From NCBI RefSeq assembly GCF_019343475.1, contig NZ_CP072453.1, forward strand, positions 4,588,001-4,652,000: a stretch of 64,000 nt of DNA, read 5' to 3'. Of this stretch, positions 1 to 8,860 are shown piece after piece. The notes beneath the pieces were generated by a model. That model saw nothing but the letters and a program-made list of their open reading frames with translations, was not told the DNA's origin and did not search any database. How positions within the stretch are numbered: position 1 is the first letter of the stretch; each line of letters starts with the position of its first letter. Position numbers and translations under genes: made by a program. This DNA comes from Providencia sp. R33 (GTDB lineage Bacteria; Pseudomonadota; Gammaproteobacteria; Enterobacterales; Enterobacteriaceae).

Positions 1-162
1 CGTAAATGAAACAATCGAAATCAACATGGCAATAGCAAGCCAACTAATGATATTTTGGGGAAGTGATTGACGTAAACTTCCTAAGCTATCAATGTAAATT
101 AGGCTGGCTAAATGCCAAATAATAAATATACCAATAAATAATGAGCGAGATATCATAATCAT
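1..162 (-). CDS. Partial membrane protein, last gene seen of the fimbrial operon
   Basis: An open reading frame starts with ATG at 162 and runs off the left edge of the window, so only the first 54 residues are visible. They are strongly hydrophobic: a segment near residues 6-25 and another near 39-54 look like membrane helices, separated by a short polar stretch. The start lies 18 bases after the stop of the adhesin gene on the same strand, so it is probably cotranscribed with the fimbrial genes. I do not recognise the family and cannot assign a function from this fragment. Confidence 0.5.
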   Translation of the reverse strand, partial: MIMISRSLFIGIFIIWHLASLIYIDSLGSLRQSLPQNIISWLAIAMLISIVSFT

Positions 163-180
163 AGTGCAATTACCGCTACA

Positions 181-1236
181 TTAAATAAAGGTCGCGATTA
201 ACCAAGCATTACCCTTGTAGTCCCCTGGTTCTGCATCTGAACCTGAAAGTTTGCTTTCAATACGAATGTTTTTGACTTTGTCTATTGTTGTTTCAATGGT
301 TTTACCACTTTGGTTGGTTTGCTCATCAAACAACGTGACATCAGAGTAAATCGTGTTATTGCCTGATTTTAGTGGGACGCGTTTTTCTGGGTCAGTGTCA
401 GTGGCATAATCTAATTTTAATTTTACTTTAACGGGCTGAACACGTTCACAGGTGTAAGTCACAGTACGTGTTTCCTTACTATTAAATTCATAGGCATCCA
501 GTGTTTTATGGTCAATATTGAGATTATCAATATTCGAACGGCAATTGGAGGGATAATTTACCACCGATGTCGTGAGGTCTAGTTTCACACTGGACTTATC
601 AGCTGGGACGTAAAGAGTTGGAGTCCCTGTGTCTTGGAATAAACGGGTATAACCTGCAATCATCGCATCAGGGATAACAATTTTGCCATCGACAGGAATA
701 TCTTTAACATAAATTCTCACTTCAAACGGAAAATGCACAGTAAAGAAAGAAGTATCTAATGGCCCCATTTCTTCATTGGAACACCCGCGCCCTGAAATAT
801 TTCGCCACCCGCTAGTGATACCGTTATCAGAATAAAGGGTAAAAAAAGTATTTGAGTTGATTTTATAGGCCGTTAACCCTTTAAGTGAAAACCCGGCTTC
901 TGGCATATAAGCAAATACACGGTGATAAGCATAACTCCAAGGGAGTCCTGCACTGTAATTTCCTTCGAGATAGTTAACTGTGCATTTAACCTGCCCAAAA
1001 GGCTGTGAGCTGGTTTCATCAATAACAATTCCTGTTTTATTGGCAGGGGCAATTAGATAATATTTATTATTATCTGTGCCAATTGTTGGGGTACTCGCAA
1101 CAACCGAATTGTTTGAAACTAAATTCATTTTATAACCACCGCCAGCACCCGCGTAGCGGGTGGCCTGCGCATGTAAGCTGCTTAAACATAGCGGTAATAA
1201 TAAAAGCAATTGCGAATAAATTTTTAACATTTTCAT
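181..1236 (-). CDS. Probable fimbrial tip adhesin
   Basis: About 351 residues with an N-terminal signal peptide (hydrophobic LLLLLPLCLSS followed by an Ala-rich cleavage site). It is roughly twice the length of the pilins in this operon and lies at the distal end after the minor subunits. Two-domain adhesins (receptor-binding domain plus pilin domain) such as PapG or MrpH have this size and place. Cysteines occur in both halves. I chose ATG 1236 because a GGGA ribosome-binding sequence lies a few bases upstream; an in-frame GTG at 1248 sits almost on the stop of the preceding gene and has no such spacing. The ligand cannot be told from sequence. It could instead be a large minor subunit, but length and position favour an adhesin. 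Confidence 0.7.
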   Translation of the reverse strand: MKMLKIYSQLLLLLPLCLSSLHAQATRYAGAGGGYKMNLVSNNSVVASTPTIGTDNNKYYLIAPANKTGIVIDETSSQPFGQVKCTVNYLEGNYSAGLPWSYAYHRVFAYMPEAGFSLKGLTAYKINSNTFFTLYSDNGITSGWRNISGRGCSNEEMGPLDTSFFTVHFPFEVRIYVKDIPVDGKIVIPDAMIAGYTRLFQDTGTPTLYVPADKSSVKLDLTTSVVNYPSNCRSNIDNLNIDHKTLDAYEFNSKETRTVTYTCERVQPVKVKLKLDYATDTDPEKRVPLKSGNNTIYSDVTLFDEQTNQSGKTIETTIDKVKNIRIESKLSGSDAEPGDYKGNAWLIATFI

Positions 1237-1250
1237 ACGGTTTCCCACTA

Positions 1251-1760
1251 TTACAGGTAATCAACCATCACCGATAAGGCCGCGCTAAATGGCCCAGCGG
1301 TCAGGTTTTCTAAGGCTTGGTTAGTCACCAGTTGCGACTGAATAACGATTTTCCCTGTATCTCCACTGACAGTGGGGGCGATCCTTTCCCATTTGTTCAA
1401 GTTCAACGCCGTGCTTTTATTTTCTTCTGAAAAGCGAATACCTAACCCATTAATTGAGGTAGCCAGTACCGTTTCGTTATTGACGGTCAGGGTATTGCCT
1501 TCCTTTGGTGAAAGATAAATCTGCAAATTTTTACGCAGCTCACATTGCTTAATCAAAATACCAAACGATTGTTTTTCTTCCGTTAATCTATCTAAAGCGA
1601 CTTCTCGAAAGTTAATAAATAACTCTTTTTCACCATTTTCGGTGGTTAACACGCACGGTGGCCGCACTAACTTGGCAGACAGTGACAGCAATATATCGGC
1701 TTGAGTACCAAAGGAAATTAATAGCCCCATGAAAGGGAAGACAAAACGTGCCAGTTTCAT
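1251..1760 (-). CDS. Minor fimbrial subunit
   Basis: A 169-residue exported pilin-family protein with a signal peptide ending near FGTQA and two cysteines (in RPPC and KQCEL) spaced as in the disulfide of Fimbrial (PF00419) domains. It ends in the alternating hydrophobic pattern of a pilin donor strand (VMVDYL). ATG 1760 is preferred over the in-frame ATG at 1766, because AAGGAG abuts 1766 but lies seven bases from 1760. It follows another minor subunit by 11 bases and precedes the adhesin by about 14, so it is probably an adaptor near the fimbrial tip. Confidence 0.75.
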   Translation of the reverse strand: MKLARFVFPFMGLLISFGTQADILLSLSAKLVRPPCVLTTENGEKELFINFREVALDRLTEEKQSFGILIKQCELRKNLQIYLSPKEGNTLTVNNETVLATSINGLGIRFSEENKSTALNLNKWERIAPTVSGDTGKIVIQSQLVTNQALENLTAGPFSAALSVMVDYL

Positions 1761-1771
1761 TTTCATTCTCC

Positions 1772-2299
1772 TTATTGATAATCAAGGTTGAACGTCACGG
1801 TCGAGGCAAACCCGCCAGTTTTTAAACGTGCATTAAAGGGTTTTTGCGCATACACCCCAAATGACAGGGTGTTAATTGACCCCTTTCCTGATTCAGTGAC
1901 GGTACTGACATCTATTTTTGTATTTAGGTCGAGCTCTTTGCCATTACTGTCGGTCAGCGCTAATAACACATTGGATTCACCGGTTGTTTTTAGGTAGTGA
2001 ATACCATTGTGTACTTCGGTATTTTGGGTGTTTAAGGTGATTTTGATGGTTTTATTTAATGCCATCGTTGAACAGTCCACGATATCCAGTTTAAAAGGCT
2101 GCATGTCAGAGCGCCCCAATGTTTCGAGGGATGAAAAACGCAGCCCAGACAAGTAAATTTTCTTCTGGGTGTCATCATCACTGAGGCGACAACCCAACGG
2201 CACGAGTACCCCTTCAAAATACACTGTGAGGCTGTTGGCAAAAGTGTTATTCGCCGTAAGGAATAAAAGGCTAAATAAAAAGATTACGCATCTAGTCAT
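1772..2299 (-). CDS. Minor fimbrial subunit
   Basis: A 175-residue protein with a signal peptide (hydrophobic FLFSLLFLTANNTFA) and a pilin fold signature: Cys37 and Cys76 spaced for the conserved disulfide, and a C-terminal strand ending FNLDYQ with the penultimate aromatic residue that usher-chaperone systems recognise. Its start overlaps the end of the preceding short subunit gene by eight bases, which suggests translational coupling. It is likely one of the adaptor subunits linking rod and adhesin. The exact counterpart in better-known operons cannot be fixed without alignment. Confidence 0.75.
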   Translation of the reverse strand: MTRCVIFLFSLLFLTANNTFANSLTVYFEGVLVPLGCRLSDDDTQKKIYLSGLRFSSLETLGRSDMQPFKLDIVDCSTMALNKTIKITLNTQNTEVHNGIHYLKTTGESNVLLALTDSNGKELDLNTKIDVSTVTESGKGSINTLSFGVYAQKPFNARLKTGGFASTVTFNLDYQ

Positions 2300-2642
2300 A
2301 ATTTATTTCCAAACGTTGAGCCACCTTATTGGCAGGAAGCGATAATACGAAGGCGTTATTTCTCTGGGGCTGTGAGAACACATACTTTTGCGTGCCTAAC
2401 TTCAAGGTAAAAGGGACCCAAGCGTGCTGTTGTGTTGATAGACGACAATGGGAAAAATTTATTTCCAATTGATAGGTCTGTGCAAGCAAAGTGCTTTCAT
2501 TTAATTTCAATGAAATCACAGGCTGACAAGGAGCAGTGACAATACGCGCGTTGACATAGACGGTGCCTGTAGTGACAGGCGCAGTGGATTTTGCAAACGA
2601 GGGAATTGCAAAGGCCCATAGCGCTAAGTAACCTAATTTCAT
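2292..2642 (-). CDS. Short minor fimbrial subunit
   Basis: A 116-residue protein. An upstream in-frame start at 2738 would add 32 residues that overlap the chaperone gene and lack a signal peptide. ATG 2642 begins a clear signal sequence (MKLGYLALWAFAIPSFA) and is preceded by AGGAG at good spacing, so I chose it. Two cysteines (in TAPCQP and FSHCRL) match the pilin disulfide. It is shorter than typical pilin subunits (150-180 residues), with a reduced C-terminal half ending EINYD. It may be a terminator or adaptor subunit. It follows the chaperone gene by 28 bases. Confidence 0.65.
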   Translation of the reverse strand: MKLGYLALWAFAIPSFAKSTAPVTTGTVYVNARIVTAPCQPVISLKLNESTLLAQTYQLEINFSHCRLSTQQHAWVPFTLKLGTQKYVFSQPQRNNAFVLSLPANKVAQRLEINYD

Positions 2643-2670
2643 TGTCCTGCTCCTTTCTATTTTTGACACA

Positions 2671-3399
2671 TTATTCCGTGACACTGCACTGTGACGCTTG
2701 GCACTTGAATGCCAGTGATGGCTTTCCGCCATAATCATTAATATAGGTCAGGTAAGGGGTTGAAAATTTTGCCGATTTAATGATTTGGTTTGATTTTGGT
2801 GGCACCATGATGGCTTCAAAATCACTCTCTTCCGATTGCTTTTGGCTGTTGCCAATCCCAATCACCGTGATATAAAACGGTGTTGAATTATTCAACGTGT
2901 AGCCCGTAGCCGTAGGTGTTAGCGTGATATGTTTCGGCCAATCTGTTTTACTTTGCGCCACAATGCTTTCAGGGCGATAAAACAGCTTTACGCGGCTTTG
3001 TAATGCAATCTGCAACACGCCCGCTTCAGATGATTTCGGCGGAATTTCGCGCAGGTTGTAATAAAACAGCGATTCTCGGTCTTGGGGTAATTTTGCTACG
3101 TCAGGTGCGGTACTTAAGCGCACTAAACTGGTGGATTTGGGCTCCATACGCTGGATAGGTGGCGTGGCAATAATCGGGCCCGTTTCGAGTTTTTGCTCAG
3201 ATGCATTTTCTAACCATGATTGTGCCAAATAAGGTAATTCAGGGTTGTCATTGCGGATGGTAATGTTGATAGAAGACTGATTACCATCAAAAATAATACG
3301 CGTACGGTCAAGCGTGACAGCGGCGTGAGCAGTGCTCAAGACACTTACCGTGAGCGTAAATGCTGTAGTCAAATATAAAAAAGGGCGGTTCAATTTCAT
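2671..3399 (-). CDS. Periplasmic fimbrial chaperone
   Basis: A 242-residue PapD-family chaperone. After a signal peptide ending STAHA, the mature protein starts AVTLDRTRIIF, which carries the conserved N-terminal arginine of the subunit-binding cleft. The first domain contains the G1 donor strand with the family signature RVKLFYRP, whose lysine is the second cleft residue. The second immunoglobulin-like domain follows. It holds pilin subunits in the periplasm by donor-strand complementation and delivers them to the usher encoded just upstream. ATG 3399 is preferred over an earlier in-frame start at 3474, which would overlap the usher gene and spoil the signal peptide. Confidence 0.93.
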   Translation of the reverse strand: MKLNRPFLYLTTAFTLTVSVLSTAHAAVTLDRTRIIFDGNQSSINITIRNDNPELPYLAQSWLENASEQKLETGPIIATPPIQRMEPKSTSLVRLSTAPDVAKLPQDRESLFYYNLREIPPKSSEAGVLQIALQSRVKLFYRPESIVAQSKTDWPKHITLTPTATGYTLNNSTPFYITVIGIGNSQKQSEESDFEAIMVPPKSNQIIKSAKFSTPYLTYINDYGGKPSLAFKCQASQCSVTE

Positions 3400-3412
3400 C
3401 TTAGTTCTCTTC

Positions 3413-5902
3413 TTAACGACAAATGATTGTGGGGTAAACGTCCTGAGGGTTAATGACGTCAGGAACGTGTGCACTGCACTGAAGTTTATTTCCCCAATAG
3501 ATATTTAATAATTCTTTGGCTCGAATGCCGACAATCCACGTAATGCCTTGCTCACCGACAATGCCGAGCTCAATATTGTTGCTATTACGCACGCTGGCCC
3601 CAAATGGGGGGTAGCTGTTATCCGCGAGTTTTAAGCGCGCAAAAGTTTTTTCACCTTGAATCACATTCAGGCTACGATAGCCAATGGCACCGCGAGTTAA
3701 CGTGGCATCTGCGACGGTCTCTAATGCTTCCACATCTTTTGGTAACTTACTGGTATTAATCGATGCGCTGGTTTTTCGGTAACTGCTCACATTCGGTAAG
3801 ACCGCAAGGCCAAAGTGATTCGTTTGATACACCCCACCACTGAGCGGTACATTCGCGGCGCCCGGCGTTTCGACGACGAGGCGTGTGCCTCCATAGGCTG
3901 CTTGGTGCATGGCGATCCCTTCTTTAATTAAGGTGAACCCGCCATTAATTGAGCCCCCCACGCTGTGGTATTCATTGGGCACATAGCTGGCATTCCCTGA
4001 AATAGAGGCATATGGGAGGTTTTGACTTAAATAGCCGCTGAAGCTGGTTTGGTCATCTTGGTTGCTCCCAGTTTGGTAGCCCACATTCAGGTTATAGCTA
4101 CGCTGATCGCTGTACCCGCTGTAGCCCACATTGTGGGTTGAGCTATGTTTCCCATTTTGATCCCGCGTGTAGCCCTCCGAAAAGCTAAAGCTGCTGCCTT
4201 GGGATAAGGGAATGGTAAAATATAGGCTGATGGCATCATCTTGGTAGCCTGCTCTTTTTGAACGAGTTGCCGATGCAGTGAGGTTAATATTTTTCAGTCC
4301 CACCGCCGCCCAATTCAACAGGGTGCTCAGATATAAACTGTACTGTTCTTCAGTTTCACTATTCCAATAGGTGTTGTATTGGTAGTTGCCACCCAGCGAG
4401 AAATCATCAAAATATTTGTTGATGTTGACTTGGTAGCTTTCTTTTTGTGCTTGGGTTTCATTGCCTGTTCGGCGCTCATCCAAGGTTTGCTGCAAGGAGC
4501 GGTAGGTTTCATCCGAGAAACGGTACCCTGCGAACGTAATATCTGTTCTGGCTTCGTCAAACGATTTGGAATAGCTGAGACGGTAGCTTCGCCCAGTTAA
4601 TGTTTTATCAATTAACTGTGCATGTGACTGCGTGGCGTCAAAGGAAAGGCTGCCGAACCTAAACAAGTCACGGCCAAAACCTGCCGAAAAGGCTTGGTAA
4701 TTTTTTGATAAAACCGACCCGCCATAGACAGACCACAGGTTATTTAACCCATAGGACAACTCGCCTGACGCGGTTAAATCCCCTTCAAGCTCTCGGCCAT
4801 TAAAACGTGGTTTCCCTGCGGCAAATTTATAGCGAATTTGCCCCGGCCTTGTTAAGTAAGGTAACGCGGCCGTGGTAATACTAAACTGTTGTTCTTCACC
4901 GTTTTCTTCACGCACCGTGACATCTAGCGTCCCACGAATGGAGCTATCGAGTGTTTGGATACGAAACGGCCCCGCAGGCACGGTAGTTTCTAACACGATA
5001 CGGTTATGGCTTTTGACAATCACCGTCGCATTAGTCTGGGCGATACCAATAATTTCAGGGGCATACCCTGTTAATTTTGGCGGCATCATATTTTCATCGG
5101 TTTCAAGGGAAATACCGGTGTACTGCCAAGAGTCAAAAATAGCGGAGTAAAAGTAGTTTTCACCCAGCGTTAAAATAGACGCGATGGATTTAATTGAGCG
5201 ATACGCAAATACTCGGCTAAAGGCGACATCGCTGTATTGGTTCTCAAAGCTCCCCGTGGATTTACGGTAGTTAGCTTGGTAATCACCCCGTAAGCGCCAT
5301 GCACCTATATTCAGCCCCGTAGTTCCGTTGGCTGAAAGATACGACTCACGTGAGCCTGAATTTCTGCGCGTTAAAGAACCCGTTAGGTTGTAATCCAATA
5401 AAAAGCCATTAACCCCTTCTTCCCAACGGGAAGGGGGCACCCAACTCGGGTCGGTGTATTCCAAATAACTTTGTGGAATTAAAATGGAGAGCGTGAGCGT
5501 GGATAAATCCACATTTAAGGATGCGCCTTCAAGTGCGGATAAATCCAAGCATTTCCCATCATCACGGTATTGGACTAACTTGATGGCATCCGATGTTAGT
5601 CCTAAACGATCCAGAATATTGGAAGGAACACAAACCGTACTGAATAAGTGACTTTGTTGGGATTGTGGTGCGACCACCGTAATATCTTGCGCACTGCCCA
5701 CACTCTCATTATTCACTTTGACTGTTAAATGGTAAGTGCCAGGCATAATAAATCCGGCCTGAGAAAACTGGCTAAAATCAATATTCTGTGTGTCTTCGGT
5801 ATCTAGCATATCCGTATTAAATTCGACCGCATAGGCGATTGACGAAATAGACGATAAAAAAGACGTTACAATAATGTAGGAATAAATATTAAGTTTAACC
5901 AT
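3413..5902 (-). CDS. Outer-membrane fimbrial usher
   Basis: An 829-residue FimD/PapC-family usher, the usual length. It has a signal peptide (residues 1-25), an N-terminal domain starting VEFNTDMLD, a 24-strand beta-barrel with plug, and C-terminal domains ending in a cysteine pair (LQCSAH and TIICR). The family phrases SYLEYTDPSWVPPSRW and GYAPEIIGIAQTNATV are visible. It forms the pore through which chaperone-subunit complexes are assembled and secreted. It lies between the second pilin gene (35 bases upstream) and the chaperone gene. Its ribosome-binding sequence is weak (GATG about nine bases before the ATG), so translation may be lower than for the pilins. Confidence 0.95.
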   Translation of the reverse strand: MVKLNIYSYIIVTSFLSSISSIAYAVEFNTDMLDTEDTQNIDFSQFSQAGFIMPGTYHLTVKVNNESVGSAQDITVVAPQSQQSHLFSTVCVPSNILDRLGLTSDAIKLVQYRDDGKCLDLSALEGASLNVDLSTLTLSILIPQSYLEYTDPSWVPPSRWEEGVNGFLLDYNLTGSLTRRNSGSRESYLSANGTTGLNIGAWRLRGDYQANYRKSTGSFENQYSDVAFSRVFAYRSIKSIASILTLGENYFYSAIFDSWQYTGISLETDENMMPPKLTGYAPEIIGIAQTNATVIVKSHNRIVLETTVPAGPFRIQTLDSSIRGTLDVTVREENGEEQQFSITTAALPYLTRPGQIRYKFAAGKPRFNGRELEGDLTASGELSYGLNNLWSVYGGSVLSKNYQAFSAGFGRDLFRFGSLSFDATQSHAQLIDKTLTGRSYRLSYSKSFDEARTDITFAGYRFSDETYRSLQQTLDERRTGNETQAQKESYQVNINKYFDDFSLGGNYQYNTYWNSETEEQYSLYLSTLLNWAAVGLKNINLTASATRSKRAGYQDDAISLYFTIPLSQGSSFSFSEGYTRDQNGKHSSTHNVGYSGYSDQRSYNLNVGYQTGSNQDDQTSFSGYLSQNLPYASISGNASYVPNEYHSVGGSINGGFTLIKEGIAMHQAAYGGTRLVVETPGAANVPLSGGVYQTNHFGLAVLPNVSSYRKTSASINTSKLPKDVEALETVADATLTRGAIGYRSLNVIQGEKTFARLKLADNSYPPFGASVRNSNNIELGIVGEQGITWIVGIRAKELLNIYWGNKLQCSAHVPDVINPQDVYPTIICR

Positions 5903-5936
5903 GATTTTTTCATCAAATTAATTATGAGTGTATTTA

Positions 5937-6506
5937 TTAATCGTAAGTAACGTTGAATTTAATAGTGGTAAAATAATCCCCAGGTGTAATTTCATTATTA
6001 CTTGTGCCTAGTTCTGTTTCATATTTCAAATAACTTTCTTTACTTTTATGATCGAAATAAATATAGTTATCGGATATGGAATAGAGTTTATTTGGCATTA
6101 ATAAGTTGTCATTGCTATCGTAAATATATAAAACAACACCGGGATTAGGGCCTGAAAGTTTTATGGCGTTGCTGTATAGATCTTGCGGGGCAAAGAAGCG
6201 AATTTTAATTCCTTTGTGGTTATTATTGTCATATTCGCTGATGCAGTTATTCAATTTTATATAAAAGGGTTTTCGTGCTATTTTTCTATCTTCTATTTCA
6301 TTAATACTAAAGTTAGAGATATAGTCATAATTGATATATTGATATTGGCTGTCTGTTTCAATAGAGCAGGGCGCCGCAACAATATAACCTTGCATGACTG
6401 CCTCACCACGAAGCCCATCTTGCACATGCCCCACGTTAGAATTTGTTGCATAGGAGCTTAGAGGACTCAATAATAATGCCGTCCAAAAATAAATATATTT
6501 TTTCAT
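5937..6506 (-). CDS. Fimbrial subunit, second gene of the operon
   Basis: A 189-residue exported pilin-family protein with a signal peptide (LLLSPLSSYA), Cys47 and Cys88 for the conserved disulfide, and a C-terminal strand ending KFNVTYD. Position two, between major pilin and usher, is where Mrp-like and Pap-like operons encode an anchor or terminator subunit (MrpB or PapH), so I infer that role. It is rich in Asn, Tyr and Ile and more AT-biased than the usher. A GC-rich stem-loop separates it from the major pilin gene. Confidence 0.75.
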   Translation of the reverse strand: MKKYIYFWTALLLSPLSSYATNSNVGHVQDGLRGEAVMQGYIVAAPCSIETDSQYQYINYDYISNFSINEIEDRKIARKPFYIKLNNCISEYDNNNHKGIKIRFFAPQDLYSNAIKLSGPNPGVVLYIYDSNDNLLMPNKLYSISDNYIYFDHKSKESYLKYETELGTSNNEITPGDYFTTIKFNVTYD

Positions 6507-6521
6507 AATGAACCTTTTTAT

Positions 6522-6541
6522 AGGGAGGAATAACCCTCCCT
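6522..6541 (-). terminator. Stem-loop between major pilin and second subunit
   Basis: Perfect 7-bp inverted repeat AGGGAGG / CCTCCCT with a six-base loop, 9 bases after the pilin stop. No T-run follows, so it is more likely an mRNA-stabilising hairpin or partial terminator that keeps pilin transcript in excess than a full terminator. Confidence 0.6.
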
Positions 6542-6550
6542 TTAAAAATA

Positions 6551-7102
6551 TTACTCGTATGTGATTTTAAAATCAGCAATCGAGCTAAATTCACCTTCAG
6601 TAACGGCTGTTGCACCATCAACGCGTTTTGCTAATGCGGTAAATTCTAAAACGTTTTCGCCTTGTTTATTACGAATTTGGTTCATCACAGATTTTGCTTC
6701 ATCAAATTTAAAGTCTTTGATCTGAACACCAATGTTTTTTGCAGAACCTGTTGTTCCTAAGAATTCCTTGTTAGTACCAACATAGTTTTTACCACCGAAA
6801 GTAATTTTGATATCTTTAACGGCTACCCAGTTATCGTCAGCATCTTTGCTGAACTCATCGAAATTACAGTCTTTAATTTTAATCGCGATATCTTTTTCAG
6901 CGGCATTACCTGCTTCTAAAGAGGCACGAGAAAGCTGACCAAAAGGAACTTCTTGTTTAGTGCTTTCAGATTCGATATTACATGGCGCATTAACTACTTG
7001 GCCGCTGAAATGTAATTCACCTGTGTTACCACTTGCTAATACAGCGCTAGACAGTGTTGACGCAGCAAATAAAACAGCAACAGATAATTTATTTAATTTC
7101 AT
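6551..7102 (-). CDS. Major fimbrial subunit (pilin)
   Basis: A 183-residue MrpA/FimA-like pilin. It has a signal peptide with cleavage after SSAVLA (about residue 23), Cys41 and Cys79 for the conserved disulfide, and a C-terminus with the penultimate tyrosine (FKITYE) needed for chaperone recognition. It is the first gene of the operon and has a good ribosome-binding site (AAGGA, nine bases before ATG), as expected for the most abundant subunit. It polymerises through donor-strand exchange to form the fimbrial rod. No recombinase gene for a phase switch is seen next to it. Confidence 0.92.
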   Translation of the reverse strand: MKLNKLSVAVLFAASTLSSAVLASGNTGELHFSGQVVNAPCNIESESTKQEVPFGQLSRASLEAGNAAEKDIAIKIKDCNFDEFSKDADDNWVAVKDIKITFGGKNYVGTNKEFLGTTGSAKNIGVQIKDFKFDEAKSVMNQIRNKQGENVLEFTALAKRVDGATAVTEGEFSSIADFKITYE

Positions 7103-7489
7103 ACTAAAATCCTTAAGAGAAAAATTAACAACTTCTATAATGAAGTCTCTAAATTAAGAGCCATTATAGGAATTCATTTACTTACCCATCATTGGGATGT
7201 GGCTGGTTGTATATAAAAGATAATTGGGCCTTTTATAAACCTGTTTCCATTCGTACTTCCATATCAGGAAATGATATTTGAAACGTAGTCTGTTCGACGG
7301 AGTAAAGATTACCCTTCGCAGGTGTATTTTGAAATAAAATTCTTGTATTTTAACTCAATATGATTATTTGCTCTGTTATTTAATGTATTTTAATGTATTT
7401 TAATGTTTTTATGCTTTATTAATATTGAAGTAAATAATTAATTTTTGTGTCTTTAAGGTGTTTTAATGTGTCTTTTTTTAAATGCAAAA
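7103..7489. promoter_or_regulatory. Fimbrial operon promoter region
   Basis: An AT-rich intergenic region before the major pilin. On the minus strand a perfect TATAAT lies at 7163-7168, with only a weak -35 (TGATGG at 7186-7191), suggesting activator dependence. It would give a leader of about 55 bases. A 10-bp tandem repeat, taatgtattt twice then taatgttttt, lies at 7381-7410. I found no long inverted repeats flanking the promoter as in a fim-type or mrp-type switch. Confidence 0.45.
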
Positions 7490-7526
7490 AAAAATGCATC
7501 AAATTTAGAATATTTGATGCATTTTT
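7486..7526 (-). terminator. Rho-independent terminator of the regulator pair
   Basis: A perfect 15-bp inverted repeat (arms 7490-7504 and 7512-7526, 7-base loop), followed on the minus strand by a run of nine T, part of it inside the stem. It lies 28 bases after the stop of the FidL-like gene and separates it from the fimbrial promoter region. The stem is low in GC. Confidence 0.8.
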
Positions 7527-7554
7527 GTGGTTTTTTTTGATGATTACGGGGGAG

Positions 7555-8037
7555 TTAGATCGTACAAATAAACATTGGTGAGTAATTTTCTTCAAAAATA
7601 TAATTTTTATCGTTTAAACGTTTTACTCTGGTGAAGTAAATTTGGTTAAGCTGCGGGAGGCCTCGGATATAAATGTCATCGCCAGCTTGGTCACTTGGAT
7701 CAATATAGATATTTTTTACACGAGAAAAAAAATGGCTGCCTTGTTGTTTATACTCAATAAGTAGCTTACGAGAGATAATGTATTTTTTATGATTAAAATT
7801 AATTTCCCCCGTCATAATAAAAGAGTGCTGATTATTATTCTCTTCACTTGGAATGACACTCAATAAATAATAGCCACTTAAACTAGAACGGTCGTCTGAA
7901 ATGTCAATTTTCAAGGTTGCGCGGCAGTCAGGCACAATAGGTGTATTAATTTTAATGTAAAAATATAAACTAATAAAAACTAAAATAATGGCAGTGAGAA
8001 ATAAAAAAACAAGGCGTGCAGGTCTATTATTTGACAT
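7555..8037 (-). CDS. FidL/ToxS-like single-pass membrane protein
   Basis: About 160 residues with one membrane helix near residues 8-29 and a periplasmic domain (starting near IVPDCRATLKI) containing two cysteines. It overlaps the end of a ToxR-like regulator gene by 11 bases, so the two are translationally coupled. This gene pairing and topology match ToxR-ToxS and the MarT-FidL pair of Salmonella, where the second protein stabilises or tunes the regulator in the periplasm. The phrase SGYYLLSV and a later GEINF resemble FidL-like proteins as I recall them. ATG 8037 is chosen over an upstream GTG (8049). Function is inferred from context. Confidence 0.6.
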   Translation of the reverse strand: MSNNRPARLVFLFLTAIILVFISLYFYIKINTPIVPDCRATLKIDISDDRSSLSGYYLLSVIPSEENNNQHSFIMTGEINFNHKKYIISRKLLIEYKQQGSHFFSRVKNIYIDPSDQAGDDIYIRGLPQLNQIYFTRVKRLNDKNYIFEENYSPMFICTI

Positions 8038-8860
8038 AGAAATTCTCACAGCTTATCGTGGCACCATCTTTTGCAGTTTTAGGACAGTAAGATAAAAAGA
8101 GATAGTCATCGTTGAAATTTTTATTTTGAGTGATAATCCCTACATTATAGTAAAAAACAGTGGCAGGTTTTTTACAGTTAATGCCTAAGTTTTCTAGCCT
8201 TTCTTTTAGTACAGAAAAGCTCATTGAACGAGTGTCTGCTTTATGATAACTGTTTATATACCGGATGGTGCATTGATCAATTTGACCGACTTCTGGGTAT
8301 TCTGTACGGTTAGCAAAAAAATAACTTTTAAACAGATAAAGCAAACAAAAGATAATAACGACAATCAATGTTATTTCGAGATACCGATTATTTAAAATAT
8401 AGGATTTTTTAACAGGAGCCTCGGATTTTATTTCATTTTGTTCATTGCTTTCTATAGGTGGTTCAAAAGAAGTAGAAAGTGATGGTGCGGCTTCTAAAGT
8501 GGTTTCTTCTGATTGTTCTTCTGGTTGCTCATCAGGGGTGATAAACATTAAATCAGCTGAAAATTTTATTCCTACCTTGGGAATAGTTGAAATAACTTCC
8601 TCATCGAAAAAAGAAGATAAATGGCGGCGTAAAACAGAGACACTGCTATTTAAATTATTGTCAGAAACAACTTGGTTATGTTCTTCCCAAACTCGGCGCA
8701 ATAAAGTTTCTCTATCTAAAACTTCCCCATTATTTTGTGCTAATACTAAAAGTAAACGATTTAACGTTGTCGTCAGCTTAATTGCATCGTCAACGTCACT
8801 CGTATACAACAGCCCCTGATAGCTGTCATAGGTAACATGCTGATTAATTAAATATTTCAT
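8027..8860 (-). CDS. ToxR/CadC-type membrane-bound winged-helix regulator
   Basis: A 277-residue protein. Residues 1-105 form an OmpR-type winged-helix domain (signature phrases VLDRETLLRRVWEE, SVSVLRRHLSSFF and STIPKVGIKF). A Pro/Glu/Ser-rich linker follows, then one membrane helix at about 160-180, then a periplasmic domain with several cysteines (197 onward). There is no receiver domain, so it binds DNA directly from the membrane as ToxR, CadC and MarT do. It sits directly upstream of the fimbrial operon in the same orientation, with its FidL-like partner between them, so regulation of those fimbriae is a reasonable inference. No strong ribosome-binding sequence precedes ATG 8860. Confidence 0.8.
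   Translation of the reverse strand: MKYLINQHVTYDSYQGLLYTSDVDDAIKLTTTLNRLLLVLAQNNGEVLDRETLLRRVWEEHNQVVSDNNLNSSVSVLRRHLSSFFDEEVISTIPKVGIKFSADLMFITPDEQPEEQSEETTLEAAPSLSTSFEPPIESNEQNEIKSEAPVKKSYILNNRYLEITLIVVIIFCLLYLFKSYFFANRTEYPEVGQIDQCTIRYINSYHKADTRSMSFSVLKERLENLGINCKKPATVFYYNVGIITQNKNFNDDYLFLSYCPKTAKDGATISCENFYVK

Noticed and set aside
7103..7489. Fim- or Mrp-type invertible promoter
   Set aside because: I could find no long flanking inverted repeats and no tyrosine recombinase gene in the window next to the operon.
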